The notes under the pieces were generated by a model. The model saw only the letters and a program-made list of their open reading frames with translations. It was not told where the DNA came from and made no database searches. Both the position numbers and the translations under genes were made by a program. A DNA stretch of 64,000 nucleotides from Globisporangium splendens (taxonomy: Eukaryota; Oomycota; Peronosporomycetes; Pythiales; Pythiaceae): the NCBI GenBank assembly GCA_006386115.1, contig VFIW01000152.1, forward strand, positions 1 to 64,000, given 5' to 3'. Positions 50,323-61,899 of the stretch are shown here, one piece after another (position 1 is the stretch's first letter; every line of letters starts with the position of its first letter).

Positions 50323-51755
50323 AGCAAGCATACAGGTTCTCAGCAATAGATATCACGCTTTTCATCCGATTTTTGTGAAATTGGGTTGATTGTGACAATG
50401 GTTTTGCCCTGCGTGTTGTGTTCTGGTGGATATCTACCAGAACGCCACAAATCTATACAACAGAAATGAACAGGAAAAATGCTTTCACTTAGCGAGAAGG
50501 TTTACAATAGGGTGAGCTAGTGTTGGCAAAGTTCCGCCATACTGACTTTTTTTCGCAGAAAACGTCGATCACAGGTTTCTTTCAAATTCAGATTGTCGTC
50601 GGCAAATGGTCTGTAAAATCTCCGAGGGGCTAAGTGTTGTTGTGATTTCGTCGATAGGCCAGCCTACCATAAGGCAACACACACGATGCGGCACAGAGGA
50701 CGGTGTGCGAGTCCGAAGATCCGCGCCATCACCATCGAGTCAACTGCAGCAACACAACGTCCACTTGAGTGGAAATGACCCAATCGATCTCATGCTCGTC
50801 AATGCCAACGAGACCGGTACGTCAAGAATCCAGTCTCGTACACGAACAACGTCGTCTTCATGGATCCACTCAAAGCCGTAGCCTGGCACGAGTACACAAC
50901 GCCGCGTCTCCGTCAACAAATCGCACATTTCGAGTTCCGTCTCGATTTCCAGCTCCACCAGAGCCGATGAGTCAGTACATCCTCGCTCGGTACGAACACA
51001 GGTATGGGATTTGACGGTCGCGAGTTGCAGTCGATCGAGCTGCTGGACCTCGTGAAGGTGAACCACCTCACTCAAGACCGCCAGACGAGTCACCGAGAGT
51101 GCGATAAATTGGATCCGATTTTGAAACAGTCCCTAAAACGACCTCCAATCAGGTCTAGAACAGTTCTCGATAATTTTAAAATCCATATTTTCCCACTGAA
51201 AAATACCAGTAAATCCCACACCCCTCGCTTGTTTTTTGTTTTTTTGTTTTTTCGGGACAAATGGACCGAGTGTCAGCTTCAGCGTCTCACTTGTACTGGA
51301 GACCGTGACATGGATAGTGAGCGAATAAGAACGTCAGAGCCGCTTGCTCCCTCTGGAAGCTAAACCTCCCTTATGGTTTCGTTGAGGTTCAGTAACAAGT
51401 CATTAGCAGAGTGCTACAAAGTATCCCTCAGATGTCCCATCACACCCTGATGCGTTTGATGCAGGTTGATGACCGCGTTTTATGGGGTTTACTGCCTCCT
51501 GTACAAGTTTCGACCATCGTTCCCACATATTACAACAATATTCCTCATATAAAACAGAACATTCCAAGATGAACCTTAAAATGTAATATTTGATATCACT
51601 CTCTTCAAAAACCACCACCACACTTGCAGCTCTTCCCGTCCCCCAAACAGCAGTCGCTCCACCGTGTTCTCAATGCCATTCACACTCACTCGCAGCAAAA
51701 CCACCACACCACGATCTGCAAGCTGAACGAGTGAAGCCATCTCTTCTCTCCTCTC
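50323..51755. other. Gene-poor region with a GC-richer coding-like island
   Basis: About 1.4 kb. Most is AT-rich. A minus-strand open segment at 50740-51093 is listed separately. Confidence 0.45.
50740..51093 (-). pseudogene. Possible remnant of a coding exon
   Basis: A 117-residue minus-strand frame without an ATG at its start reads like protein in places (VPGYGFEWIHEDDVVRVRDW). It is GC-richer than its surroundings. I recognise no family. It may be part of a dead gene or an exon whose partners I cannot see. Confidence 0.3.
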
Positions 51756-54244
51756 ATGGACGCGCTGCTGTTTGACGTCCCCGACGGCGTGTCTGTGGCC
51801 GCAGCGGCGCCGACCGCAAAGCCCAAGGCGCCTCCCGTCAGTCGCGCCAATGGTTCGAGCCAGGGCCCTCTCCGCGCGCGCGGCCACCGCGCACAGTCGC
51901 AGGTCTGGAAGTTCTTGACGCACGCCGAGAACCCGCACAAGGAGACCGTGAGCGCGTGCATGCACTGCGGCCAGAACGTGCCGCACCACCGCAAGAGCGA
52001 GAAGGCGCGCGCGCATCTGAACCGGTGCGCAACGTTCCGCGCGCGCTGGCACGACATGCCGCTCGACGCGCGACCGCAGTGGGTCGACTTTGAAGGCAAG
52101 AAGCGGAAGGCGGGGGCTGCGTTGTTAGTAGCCGATGAGCACAATGTCAAGGGTATGACGATTGCAGAAACGAATGCGCATGTGAATGCCGCGCCGACGC
52201 ATACTGAAGCGCAGGTGGCGCCACGCGAGACTTTAGCAGCTTCGGTCGCTGGAAGCAATACAAGCATGCCCAATGGTGTAGAAATTCATACACACGAGAT
52301 GGCTGGCGCTCCGCGTATCCCGCTACCGACTGTGCCGATGAGCGACAACACGACAGCCAAAGTCAGTGCCAAGCGGAGACCGACGACGCGGAGCGTCAAC
52401 CAGAAGCCACGAGTAGCAGCATCAACAGGTGCAGATGCCGACGTGAGAAGCAGGAAGATCCACGTAGCACTCGCGATGCACTTTTATACGACTGCAACGC
52501 CGTTTGAACGCATTGGCGACCCACATTTGCAAGCGGCGTTCCGATACAGTAACTCAGACGTCGTGCTGCCGTCGGCGAGCGACTTGGCGGGACATCTGCT
52601 TGAGAGTGCATACGCAAAAGTCAGGACCAGAGTGCGGTCGTTGTTGAATTCGTCCGAGTTCAATTGCCTCACGATGATCGGATGGCGTCATTCTGCCAGG
52701 AGGGTAGAGGAGGGCAAGGAAGCAGAAACCGGACAAAGAGTTCAGTACTCGGTCGTGAACGAACAGCATACGTTCGTACTCGAGACAAGCGTCCTGGGAC
52801 TCGAGCAGCGCCACGATGCGGACTTCCTCGCACACAAGATCATGCGTCTGATGAGCGATTGCGGCCACAAGATCAGCGGTAAGTGGCGTTTTTCTTATCC
52901 ACACGAGCTTCCACGTTTTGCCTTATGACTTTTATCACTGACAATGTATTTCTCTATGATATAGGTGTGGTAACCGATAACACTTCGGCGCACCAGCGCA
53001 TGTGGAATCACCTCAAGAGCGCGTTCCCTGGTCGTTTCTTCTACGGGTGCGCATCCCACGGCCTGGATCTGTTCGTGCAAGACATCTTTTGTCCCGTGCG
53101 AAACGACGACAGCGGCAAAGAGAATCGAGGCAAGTACCTGGATGGATACCCATTTGAGCCTCTGGCGCAACTTACGGAGACGTGCGAGAAGATCGCGGCC
53201 GTGTTTCATCAGGACGAGTATCTGCGCCTTGAATTGTCGCGGCTGCTGCGCGAGACTGGTACGACGACAGAAATGGTCCACCAGTTTCCTTCATCTCGAC
53301 ACGCAGTCTGGCGGCATCTGAAAGCAGCGTTCCAGTCGGTCCATGCTGTGTGCAACGTGCTTCGAGGTATCGCGATGCGTCAAGAGTTCATATCGCGCTC
53401 ACCTCTCAGTCAGTACGATACAAGAGTGCATATCCAACAGCAGCTACTGCGTCCGGATTTTGTCCTTCTCCTGGAGAAAGCGATTGCGATTCTACACCCA
53501 CTCGATCGCTTCATGACTCTGTTTGAAACGGGTCACAAGTCATGCTCTGAGGTGTTTTACGTGTTTGCCAAGGCATTACCTGACGAGTTGCTCGCGATCC
53601 CGGGGCTGACGAAGATCGAGCAAACGTACTTGCTAATACGGAACCAGACGCGGTTCAACGGCATGTACGGCGACGTCCATGGCATCGCGTACGTTCTGGA
53701 TCCGCAGTACATTGGGGACGGTCTGAACAGCGACGTGCGCAAGAGCATTGAAGACATCATCTTCGATCTCCCCACCGACAGCGACCAGGGGATCGGAAAG
53801 GAATATGAAGACGCTGCAGCGCTGAGCAACCGCAACAATGCCATGAAGCTCGACCTTGCCCAGCAGTTCACCGAGTACGTGATTGATGCCACGCGCGAGA
53901 AGAACAACCACACGTTTCGGTACACGCTGCTCGTCAAGCAGAAGAAGACTGCGCTGCAGTTCTGGCTCGCGGATGGCCAGCGATGGCCACTACTGCAAAA
54001 GATCGCGTGCAAAGTGTTCAGTCTCCCGGCCTCGACCATTTCCTTGGAGCGCAAGGTACCTTTGGAAAATGCTACGCTGCCAGCGACGTTACGAGGAGCC
54101 TTGCCACCAGATGTGATAGCAAAGCTTGCGTACATCAGAGCCAATCATGCAGCCATTGGAGCGATCGATACTTCAGCGCATGAACAACAGCAGAGAGAAG
54201 ATGGAGTCGAGGAGTTCCATCAGCCGTACGCGATCGACCTGTGA
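51756..54244 (+). CDS. hAT transposase-derived protein with BED-type zinc finger
   Basis: Exons are 51756-52878 and 52965-54244, with an 86-nt intron (GTAAGT/TAG), giving 800 residues. The N-terminus has a BED-like finger: WKFL, CMHCGQ, then HLNRC. A Thr/Ala-rich linker follows. The DUF659-like part of hAT transposases contains VVTDNTSAHQRMWNHL (second catalytic Asp kept) and YGCASHGLDLFVQDI. The C-terminus has the hAT dimerisation pattern WPLLQKIACKVFSLPASTISLER. The first catalytic Asp, normally in a D-G-W motif, appears replaced by Ile (TMIGWRHSARR). I see no terminal inverted repeats or 8-bp target duplications close by. The intact spliced frame with this substitution suggests a domesticated DNA-binding protein or an inactive element. 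Confidence 0.78.
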
Positions 54245-54778
54245 CAGCAACACCCAAACGCTCCAGCTAAAATGGAGATGATGAATTACGGTACAAATCC
54301 AGATTATGCACGTGTTTGACTATACGGATTAGGCAGCCGAGATGTGGATTATCCGGATTGTCGTCCACCGAAACTCGAAATTATTGTCATGTTCTCCTAA
54401 ATTTGCAGTCTGTGCAGCCAATTGTTTATGGCTCAAGATTATCGAATGTATTACAAAGGGTATGCATATATAAATGCGTTTTTATCAAGGGATCAGTTGG
54501 AGACTCGATGCCAGTCACATCTCATATTAACTGTTACAGGTCATTGGGGACAACAGCATCCACCCAAGCAGAACTTTTCATTTGACTTCAGTATCCTTCC
54601 TTCTCTTCCAGCGGCAGTCAGCAAGCATCACGTTCTCACTCATTTGCTCTCTGGCTTCGACCACACGACGGTGGGTCGAGTAATCGTCGCTTGCCTTCAC
54701 TTTGGAACTTGACGCTGGCGCCACACTACGGAACTCGCTATTAGACGCAGTCGCCATCCATCCATCGTCAAGAGCACA
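54245..54778. other. Intergenic before the first GH6 gene
   Basis: 534 bases, no gene seen. Pyrimidine-rich, initiator-like stretches near 54631 (CACTCATTTGC) and 54691 (CTTCACTTTGG) are candidate starts. Confidence 0.45.
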
Positions 54779-55876
54779 ATGCTGCGGAACCTGCTGCCGC
54801 TACTGCTGCTCCTTGCCAGTCCACTGAGAGTCGACGCGGTCGATAAACTCTGCTCGTTGCCGCCAGCGACGTACAGTGGCGCCAAGAAGGAGTACTCGGA
54901 CATCGCGTTTGCACTCAACCAGCTCGAGGAGTTCGGCATCGCGACGTGGTACTCGGACCGCCTCGTGAATGGCGACGCGCACCAGACCATCACCGACTTG
55001 GTCAGCACGTGCGACGAGAGCACGCGGCTGAGCGTCGTCGTGTACGGACTCCCGAATAAAGACTGCGCAGCGGGATACTCGAATGGGAACGGCACCGTTG
55101 TGACTTCGGAGGACTACGTGGACTTCGTGACGCAGTTAGCGGACACCGTGGGCGAGCGCAAGGTGCTGTACGTGTTGGAACCTGACGCTGTGGGACTCAT
55201 TGCCGACGGTGGATGCGCAGTTGAGTCTGGGTACAAGGACAACCTGCTGCTCGCGATCCCGATCTTGGCCACGAACCCGAACGCCGAGATCTATTTGGAC
55301 GTGGGCTTTTGGACGCTGGCGAATGCAGACTCGAGGACCAAAGTGGTGCAAATCGTGACCGAGCTCGGTCGCGCCGGAAGACTGAAGGGCATTACGCTCA
55401 ACACGTCCAACTATCGCTCGACCCAGGAGATCGCGACGCTGTGTACGGATTTCCAACAGGCGATCGCGAACACGACGATGCACTGCATCATCGACACGTC
55501 GCGAAACTTTCCCGTCACGGCGGGCGTCAACTCGACTGAGTGGTGCAACAAGCGCAGTGCTGGTGTGGGCATCCCGCCGACGAACATCACGGGGTACGAC
55601 AACCTCGACTACTTTGTGTGGATCAAGCCGCCGGGCGACAGCGACGGCACATGCGACGAAGCCGATCGCACGAACGACTCGATGAAGGGTCCTGAGGCCG
55701 GTGTGTTCTTCAAGAACCATTTCGTCAAGTTGTGGAACCAGGGCCACTTTGTGCAGGAGCTCAAGATGGCGAAGCTCAAGGACCCGGACAACTCGAGCAG
55801 CGCGCCTGCGCCATTGCGAACAGCGCTGTACGCCACGGCGACAATCGTCGCCACGAGTGTGTGGCTGTGGCTCTGA
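54779..55876 (+). CDS. Secreted GH6 glycosidase, probably GPI-anchored
   Basis: The 365-residue protein has a clear signal peptide (MLRNLLPLLLLLASPLRVDA). It has the whole GH6 catalytic domain and no cellulose-binding module. Motifs: FGIATWYSDR, VVVYGLPNKDCAAGYS with Asp95, the catalytic-acid motif LYVLEPDAVG with Asp136, IYLDVGFWTL, and YFVWIKPPGDSDG. GH6 enzymes invert at beta-1,4-glucan bonds as cellobiohydrolases or endoglucanases. The C-terminus ends in a short hydrophobic stretch (YATATIVATSVWLWL) after small residues with no basic tail, typical of a GPI signal. The enzyme would sit at the cell surface or wall. It may remodel the oomycete's own cellulose wall or attack plant cellulose. 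Confidence 0.88.
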   Translation: MLRNLLPLLLLLASPLRVDAVDKLCSLPPATYSGAKKEYSDIAFALNQLEEFGIATWYSDRLVNGDAHQTITDLVSTCDESTRLSVVVYGLPNKDCAAGYSNGNGTVVTSEDYVDFVTQLADTVGERKVLYVLEPDAVGLIADGGCAVESGYKDNLLLAIPILATNPNAEIYLDVGFWTLANADSRTKVVQIVTELGRAGRLKGITLNTSNYRSTQEIATLCTDFQQAIANTTMHCIIDTSRNFPVTAGVNSTEWCNKRSAGVGIPPTNITGYDNLDYFVWIKPPGDSDGTCDEADRTNDSMKGPEAGVFFKNHFVKLWNQGHFVQELKMAKLKDPDNSSSAPAPLRTALYATATIVATSVWLWL

Positions 55877-57021
55877 ACTGGAGTGAAAGGGTACGTTCAA
55901 TAATGACTGTGAATGCAGTGACTATGTAACTCACATAATTGCAAGCCATGGAGCTGCCTGTAATAAAGAATACTATACTAGACCATGCGCTTGTGTAGGT
56001 TTTGCCAATTGTTGATGCGTTGCAATGCGACGAGGGACAAGAGACGAGCCGATCGCCTGACGTTTCTCTTCTTACAGTACGCTCGACAGAAGAGTCAGCT
56101 ACATGTGCATTTGTCCTCAACTGGCTTCCTGGTGGGCTGTCCAGTGTGCTGGCACAGTCTTCGGAGCTCTGCACTGTAGCAGTGTAGGCACTGATCGGCT
56201 TTTAGCGCGGGCGAACACAGTGAGGGTATACAGAGACTGTGAGCATAGGCGCGCATTCTTAGAACAGTCCAATTCGGATGTTTTTGTGCTCGTGGAAGAA
56301 TCCATTTTTGTCGTACGGTGCCATGGCTTTCCAATGTGACTGTATACATAACAGGAGCTTGTGGAAACTCGACGCAGTTTTGCATTACTTGCATGCGAAG
56401 CTTTGTTTTCTCTTCTCTTCTCTTCTCGATCGTCCTCCCTGCCGCGAATTGGCGCTTCTGCATTTCCATTCGTGTCCGTTCAGACCTTGAGGTCTCCAGT
56501 ACACTCCGCAATTGTGGACGGTGCATCTCTGCGGGTCAGGGCACTAACCGGTCAACGCTTGCAGTGAGCAGAGATCGGCCACACTCTTCAAAAGAACGCT
56601 ATTCAAACGTCAAAAAGCAAGGTTCTGCATACTCACTTCAAGTTGTTGAATCGAAACTTGAATGCGATTTGTACACCTCACACTCTTATCAGTGCGCAAT
56701 GCCACACAACACCCAGCAGTGGCAAACGTGGCATGGCGAATAAGCTGGGCGTCTACCTACCCCATCTCCACCCCGACCCCCTCGTTCCCCGCTGAGCATT
56801 TGGTGCGTTCCCTCCCTTCTGCTGCCCGCCTTCCGCTCTTCCGCCCTGCTCGCCACATTCCAAATCGCCGTCCAGACTCCAGAGCTCCGGAAGAAAGAGA
56901 AACCGTCGTTTCTTTCCCGCAAGCCTGTCGAGAGGTGATTACCCCAGACATCCCCATTCACTCCGCAGAGTCCATTCCCCCTCCCTCCCTTTCAGGTCTC
57001 CCTTAACTCCCATTGTTCAGC
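55877..57021. other. Intergenic before the mucin-like gene
   Basis: About 1.1 kb. No gene is seen. The last 250 bases are strongly pyrimidine-rich, as is common before oomycete starts. Confidence 0.5.
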
Positions 57022-58113
57022 ATGCTTCGTCGATTCGGAAATGCGATTCTGGCCGCCACGTTGCTCGCGGTGTGCGCCAGCGAAGGCGTGCGCGCCGGCG
57101 CGTACGACTCGGTCGCTGTGCAGGAGATTGGAGGCGACGCCGCGTACGGCGCCACCCCTGACGTCGTGCTCGCGTCGAGCTCTGGTTCGGGCTCGGACGT
57201 TGCTTCGATTCCGCCTGTGACTGCCGCTTCCACGCCTGCTCCAGTGATCATCAACGTGGAGGAAGAACCGGTGACGGCGCCGCCATCCACGACGCAACCT
57301 CCAGCTTCTGATGCGTCGGAGTCCTCGTCGGGCTCGGGTTCGGTGGGTCCTACGATCTCCATTAGCGAAGACGAGGTCGGCAACGAGGGCGATGTCACCC
57401 AGTCGGCGTACACGCCAGCTCCACCAGCGGCCACGCCTGCTGCTACTCCTACTTCGCCAGCGGCGATTCCTGCGGCCACTACTTCTGCTCCAGCGGCCAC
57501 CCCAGCTACTACTACTGCTGCTCCAGCTGCTACTACTTCCGCTCCAACACCAGCGGCCACTCCTGCTGCTACCACCCCAGCGGCTACTACTACCGCTCCT
57601 CCTCCGTTCACGGTTTCCACCAACACCAACAACCTCACCCCAACGGTGACTCCAGCGGCTACCAAGAACACCAGCACGAAGAAGCGCAAGGACTGCGACC
57701 CTCAATTTCCAGAGGAAGAACCTTCTCCTGTGACGCCTGCGCCGTCGGTCCCAGCAGCTACCCCAGCTGCGACGACGACCGTGACGTCCAACAACGGCGT
57801 GGTGAAGGCGCCAAGCGACGTGTTGGACGTGTCCACGTCGAACGTTGTGGCGTACGCGCAGAGTGCTCCTGCTCCATCCGCGGACGACGATGCTCCGGTT
57901 GTCAAGATCTCTGCCAAGTCGGATGAAGGCTCGGAAGACAACGGCTCTGGCGTTGGCGCCACTGTCGGTCTTGTTGGTGCAGTCGCCGCGGTCGCTGTCG
58001 TCGGTACGGCGTTGATGCACATCAAGAAGAAGCGTGAAGACGAGAAGCTGAGCACGCCACGCGAGCAATTCGGCGAGCTGCGTGCGACGCCAGCGGGCAA
58101 CGCCGTGCTGTAA
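57022..58113 (+). CDS. Mucin-like type I membrane protein
   Basis: The 363-residue protein has a signal peptide (MLRRFGNAILAATLLAVCASEGVRA). A long Ser/Thr/Pro/Ala domain follows, with repeated TPAATT and APAATT words between residues about 130 and 200. Such sequence is expected to be heavily O-glycosylated. A single membrane segment (TVGLVGAVAAVAVVGTALM) and a basic cytosolic tail (KKKRED) end in AGNAVL. There is no enzyme domain. It is probably a wall-spanning or cell-surface protein, and its position between two GH6 genes suggests a wall role. The start is the ATG at 57022. Confidence 0.78.
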   Translation: MLRRFGNAILAATLLAVCASEGVRAGAYDSVAVQEIGGDAAYGATPDVVLASSSGSGSDVASIPPVTAASTPAPVIINVEEEPVTAPPSTTQPPASDASESSSGSGSVGPTISISEDEVGNEGDVTQSAYTPAPPAATPAATPTSPAAIPAATTSAPAATPATTTAAPAATTSAPTPAATPAATTPAATTTAPPPFTVSTNTNNLTPTVTPAATKNTSTKKRKDCDPQFPEEEPSPVTPAPSVPAATPAATTTVTSNNGVVKAPSDVLDVSTSNVVAYAQSAPAPSADDDAPVVKISAKSDEGSEDNGSGVGATVGLVGAVAAVAVVGTALMHIKKKREDEKLSTPREQFGELRATPAGNAVL

Positions 58114-59560
58114 GCAAACCGAGTCGCGTGTGCAGTTTTGCCGGCCTTTTCCTCCATGTGGCCTGACAACTATGGGGACAGAGACAATGAACAGGAGGGT
58201 GTGCGTGCATTTCGAGCGCGAGAATGGAGAGTCGCGCTCCGTTAATTATTGTTTCCCCTTTATCTAGCAGCACACACTCTGTTCCTTTCCGCTGTCACTG
58301 GTTCGTAGGCTATATTTTGGAGAAGCAAAAGGGTGTTTGATGTAATGAGAGTCTATGTGAATGTGATGCAAACCTTCAGCGTTATGTGGTTGTTGCGTTT
58401 GCTTTGCTGTGCAAAGTGAGGAGGCACCATGTGTAATTTCACAGAGAGATTGCGCGAATGGCTGAAGTAAAAACAGTTTGTCTGTTTGAAGATTTGTTGG
58501 CCGCTTCAATCTAGGTCAACGCAAGCCTCAGCATTACGCTTCTGTCTAATAGAGGGACACAATATGTGATTTTAGTAACGTGTTTGCAACAAATAGCTCA
58601 CCTTCACAATGAAAATGCGCTTTCGTCTCCATCAACAATGTCAAAAGCCAGCCAGTCCTTTCGACTGGCTTCTCGCACAGTAGTATACGGTACCGTATCC
58701 GGCCGCAAACAGTATCCACTCATACTTCAGTGCCGTCCGCATCCCACCCATTCGTCTAGACTGGCTTTTACATGACCTGCCACTGATAGCGAGCGTGCTG
58801 TACCCATGCTTCAGCGATATGAGCAATTGACCCAGATGGAGAGTGTGTTGTGCCCCATCGTGCTCGGCCTTGCATGTCACTGCACACGCATATGCTCAAA
58901 TTTATGCATAGCCACTCAGCCATGTGCGTCCTATCGCAGACACGTAAATGTCAGCTCTTTCAGCTTTCGAACCTGCCTTTCCTTATCGCCATTATGAGTC
59001 CACGATAAATAACGAGTCGTTGGGAATCGTATCCTCACAGCAATGGCGGCCTTTCCTTCATGCCCATGGTACAAGGGATGAAGTTGGTCCGTCCTATCAG
59101 TGCATATCTCACATACTCTGTCGACTATTCCCCCCATGTCCCCATTCCTTTTCTTTTTCGAATGCCATTGACTTTCTCGTAGCTTCGTGGCGTCAGGCAA
59201 CAACGTGACGGTCGCACTGCCAGAGCCACTCCCAGTGTCCAACTGTAACGCATCCATTACTTACACGGGATATCCATTCCCGCAGGTACTGTAGAACAGA
59301 TACTGTAAGTATTTCAGTATATGGGTTCTTACGATAATCCCGTGATATCATATTATAAAGGCATGGTGAGTGTCGAGTGATCTGATGCCTTGAACCATAT
59401 GGCAGCAGACCTCACTTGCTTATGCTGCGCACTCCTTCCTGTCTTCCCTCTTTCAAGCGGACACATGGACAGGATGTGCCTGCCGCTCTCCCGTGCATGC
59501 GCGTTGTCAGTCAGTCGGCAATTCCTCCTTCACAGGCCAGGCACTAACTAACAGACCAGC
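58114..59560. other. Intergenic before the second GH6 gene
   Basis: About 1.4 kb with short frames only. Nothing is supported. Confidence 0.5.
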
Positions 59561-61180
59561 ATGCTGCGCAGTTTCCGCCACATGGTCGTGGCCACCATGG
59601 CGCTCGCGGTCGCCGCGTTCAACAGCAACATCCAGAGCGTAGCTGCCGGCGACTCGCTCTGTGCGCTCGCACCGGGCTCGTACACGGCCGCCAAGAGCGC
59701 GTATCCGGACGCGGGGTTCGCGATCGCCGCGCTCGAGCAACACACCATCGCCACGTGGTACACGGACCGCGGCGGCGACTACGCGTCGACGGCCAAGCAG
59801 CTCGTGGCGCAGTGTTCCGGCGATTCGCGCCTCAGCGTCGTCGTGTACGGCCTCCCGAACAAGGACTGCGACGCCGGGTACTCGTCTGGCGGTCTCAACA
59901 AGAACGCCGGCGACTACGTCAACTACCTTAACACGCTCACGGGCATCATCGGGAGCCGCAAGGTGCTGTACGTGCTCGAGCCTGACGCCGTGGGTCTCCT
60001 GGCCAAGACCGGAGGCTGCGCCGAGTCGAACGGATACAAGGCGAATCTGCAGACGGCCGTGAAGATGCTGTCGGCGAACCCGAACGCCGAGATCTACCTG
60101 GACGTCGGCTACTGGACACTGCAGTCGGGCGACTCGGCGTCTCAGGTGGCCAAGATCGTCAAGGACATCGCGTCTGCGGGCCGTGTCAAGGGCATCACGC
60201 TCAACACGTCCAACTTTCGCTCCAATTCGGAGCTCACGGCGCTCTGCGGCAACTTCCAGTCCGCGATCGGTGATTACAGCATGCACTGCGTGTTCGATAC
60301 CTCGCGCAACTACAACGGCTCACCGTCTTCGAACGAGTGGTGCAACACCAAGCAGGCCGGTATCGGCAAGCCCCCGACCTCGGACACCGGACTCAGCAAC
60401 GTCGACTACTTCATCTGGATCAAGCCGCCAGGTGAGTCTGACGGTACGTGCGACGGCAGCGACCGCACGTCGGACGCGTTGAAGGGTCCAGCGGCCGGCT
60501 CGTTCTTCAAGGAGTCGTTCAAGCTCCTGTGGAACCAGGGTGCGCTCGTCAAGGAGCTCGGCCAGCCAGTCATCGACGGCACCATCCGTCAATATTCCGA
60601 CTCTTCCAGCACTCCAGCGCCAGCAACGACGGCACCACCAGCTACATACGCACCAGCTACGGAAGCGCCAGCCACCGCGACGCCAACTCCAGTAGCTACT
60701 GACTCGCCAACTCAAGAGAACCGCGAAGCCGCCGACTCGAGCGCGTCGTCCAACTCCTCGGACCTCACTCAATCCGCCAACACCACGTCTCCATCCAGCG
60801 CCTCCGCGGCCGGAAGCGCTGCTGGGGACTCGACGACTGCGGGCTCTGCCAACGGGCTGGTCGCCAACGAGAGCGACAATGCGGGAGTGGCCACGGTTGC
60901 GCCAGCGGACTCGACCGACGCCACCACGACGACCAGTGCGCCAGTGACGGACGCCGGCTCGGCGCAGCAGGTGACGACCAAGACGAGCACCGAAAGCAGC
61001 ATGAGCTCCGGGGTCATTGTGCTGTTCGTGATGCTCGCCGCCGCTGTCGTGGCGCTTGTGGCCGTCGTGGGGCTGCGCCGGCGCCAGCAGAAGCTACTCT
61101 TCGAGGCCAAGACGCCGACGGAGCCGCACCCGACGTTCCAGATCACGACCGTCAAGGCCAGCGAGTCCTCTGTGCTGTAG
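59561..61180 (+). CDS. GH6 glycosidase with mucin-like stalk and membrane anchor
   Basis: The 539-residue protein has a signal peptide (cleavage probably near QSVAA/GDSLC). A GH6 domain (about 30-350) contains HTIATWYTDRG, VVVYGLPNKDCDAGYS with Asp102, LYVLEPDAVG with Asp142, IYLDVGYWTL and YFIWIKPPGESDG. A Ser/Thr/Ala/Pro-rich stalk of about 130 residues follows. Then comes a real transmembrane helix (GVIVLFVMLAAAVVALVAVVGL), a basic stop-transfer (RRRQQK) and a cytosolic tail ending SESSVL. The paralogue at 54779 ends in a GPI-like signal instead, so the two place the same enzyme at the surface by different anchors. The stalk and tail resemble the mucin-like neighbour at 57022. Confidence 0.88.
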   Translation: MLRSFRHMVVATMALAVAAFNSNIQSVAAGDSLCALAPGSYTAAKSAYPDAGFAIAALEQHTIATWYTDRGGDYASTAKQLVAQCSGDSRLSVVVYGLPNKDCDAGYSSGGLNKNAGDYVNYLNTLTGIIGSRKVLYVLEPDAVGLLAKTGGCAESNGYKANLQTAVKMLSANPNAEIYLDVGYWTLQSGDSASQVAKIVKDIASAGRVKGITLNTSNFRSNSELTALCGNFQSAIGDYSMHCVFDTSRNYNGSPSSNEWCNTKQAGIGKPPTSDTGLSNVDYFIWIKPPGESDGTCDGSDRTSDALKGPAAGSFFKESFKLLWNQGALVKELGQPVIDGTIRQYSDSSSTPAPATTAPPATYAPATEAPATATPTPVATDSPTQENREAADSSASSNSSDLTQSANTTSPSSASAAGSAAGDSTTAGSANGLVANESDNAGVATVAPADSTDATTTTSAPVTDAGSAQQVTTKTSTESSMSSGVIVLFVMLAAAVVALVAVVGLRRRQQKLLFEAKTPTEPHPTFQITTVKASESSVL

Positions 61181-61899
61181 GCAGCATGAGGAGAGAGAGA
61201 GAGAGAAGCCATGTGTCAATGTGTGTTTTCTACTATCTGTTGGCTGGCAGTGTGAGCGTATTATTAGGAGGAGTGTATGGAAAAAACAGAGGATGGAAAT
61301 GATGTAATATCGTTTGGTATAAAGAGGTTTTTGATGTCGATGGGTGACTGTTTATTAACTGTATTATGCGTTATAAACATTTTTGTATTTTGGATTATGA
61401 ATATGTGCATTCAATTCTTGCCTCTCTAAATCGCATTACTGTTTTGCATATTATCAGAGGATCGTTCCAGCTAATATAAGAGGTGGAGTGCAGTTTTGTG
61501 TTTTTTTCGAACGCTGAACCCGAAGGGACGTTTTTGAAACTGGCACCAGTCAGTTTACCTCAGAAAAGTAACTGTCACATATCTTATTTCAGTATGTTAC
61601 TTCAAACAGCGAAAGCAACAATTCGAATACTGGATTGATGTTCGCTGCTGTCAATTGCATCGCTGTTTTAAGTGAGTCTTATCACCGTCCTTTCTCGTTT
61701 CGTGTCGTCCCTTCTCGCTGTGAGGTGGACGCATCTGTCGACGACGTCCACCGTCGCGAGCTCCCATTGGTCAGCTGCTGACTCGCATGAAACGCATGAA
61801 ACGCACGAATCAATCGAATGGCTACGAGTGGGAGCAGAATCTATTGAAGAGATGAGGCGCATTTGGCACCTCGCACTCCGACGTGGAACTCATCCGCAG
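61181..61899. other. Intergenic with (GA)n
   Basis: No gene is seen. A short (GA)n run lies at about 61190-61205. The remainder is AT-rich, becoming GC-richer towards the pseudogene. Confidence 0.5.
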
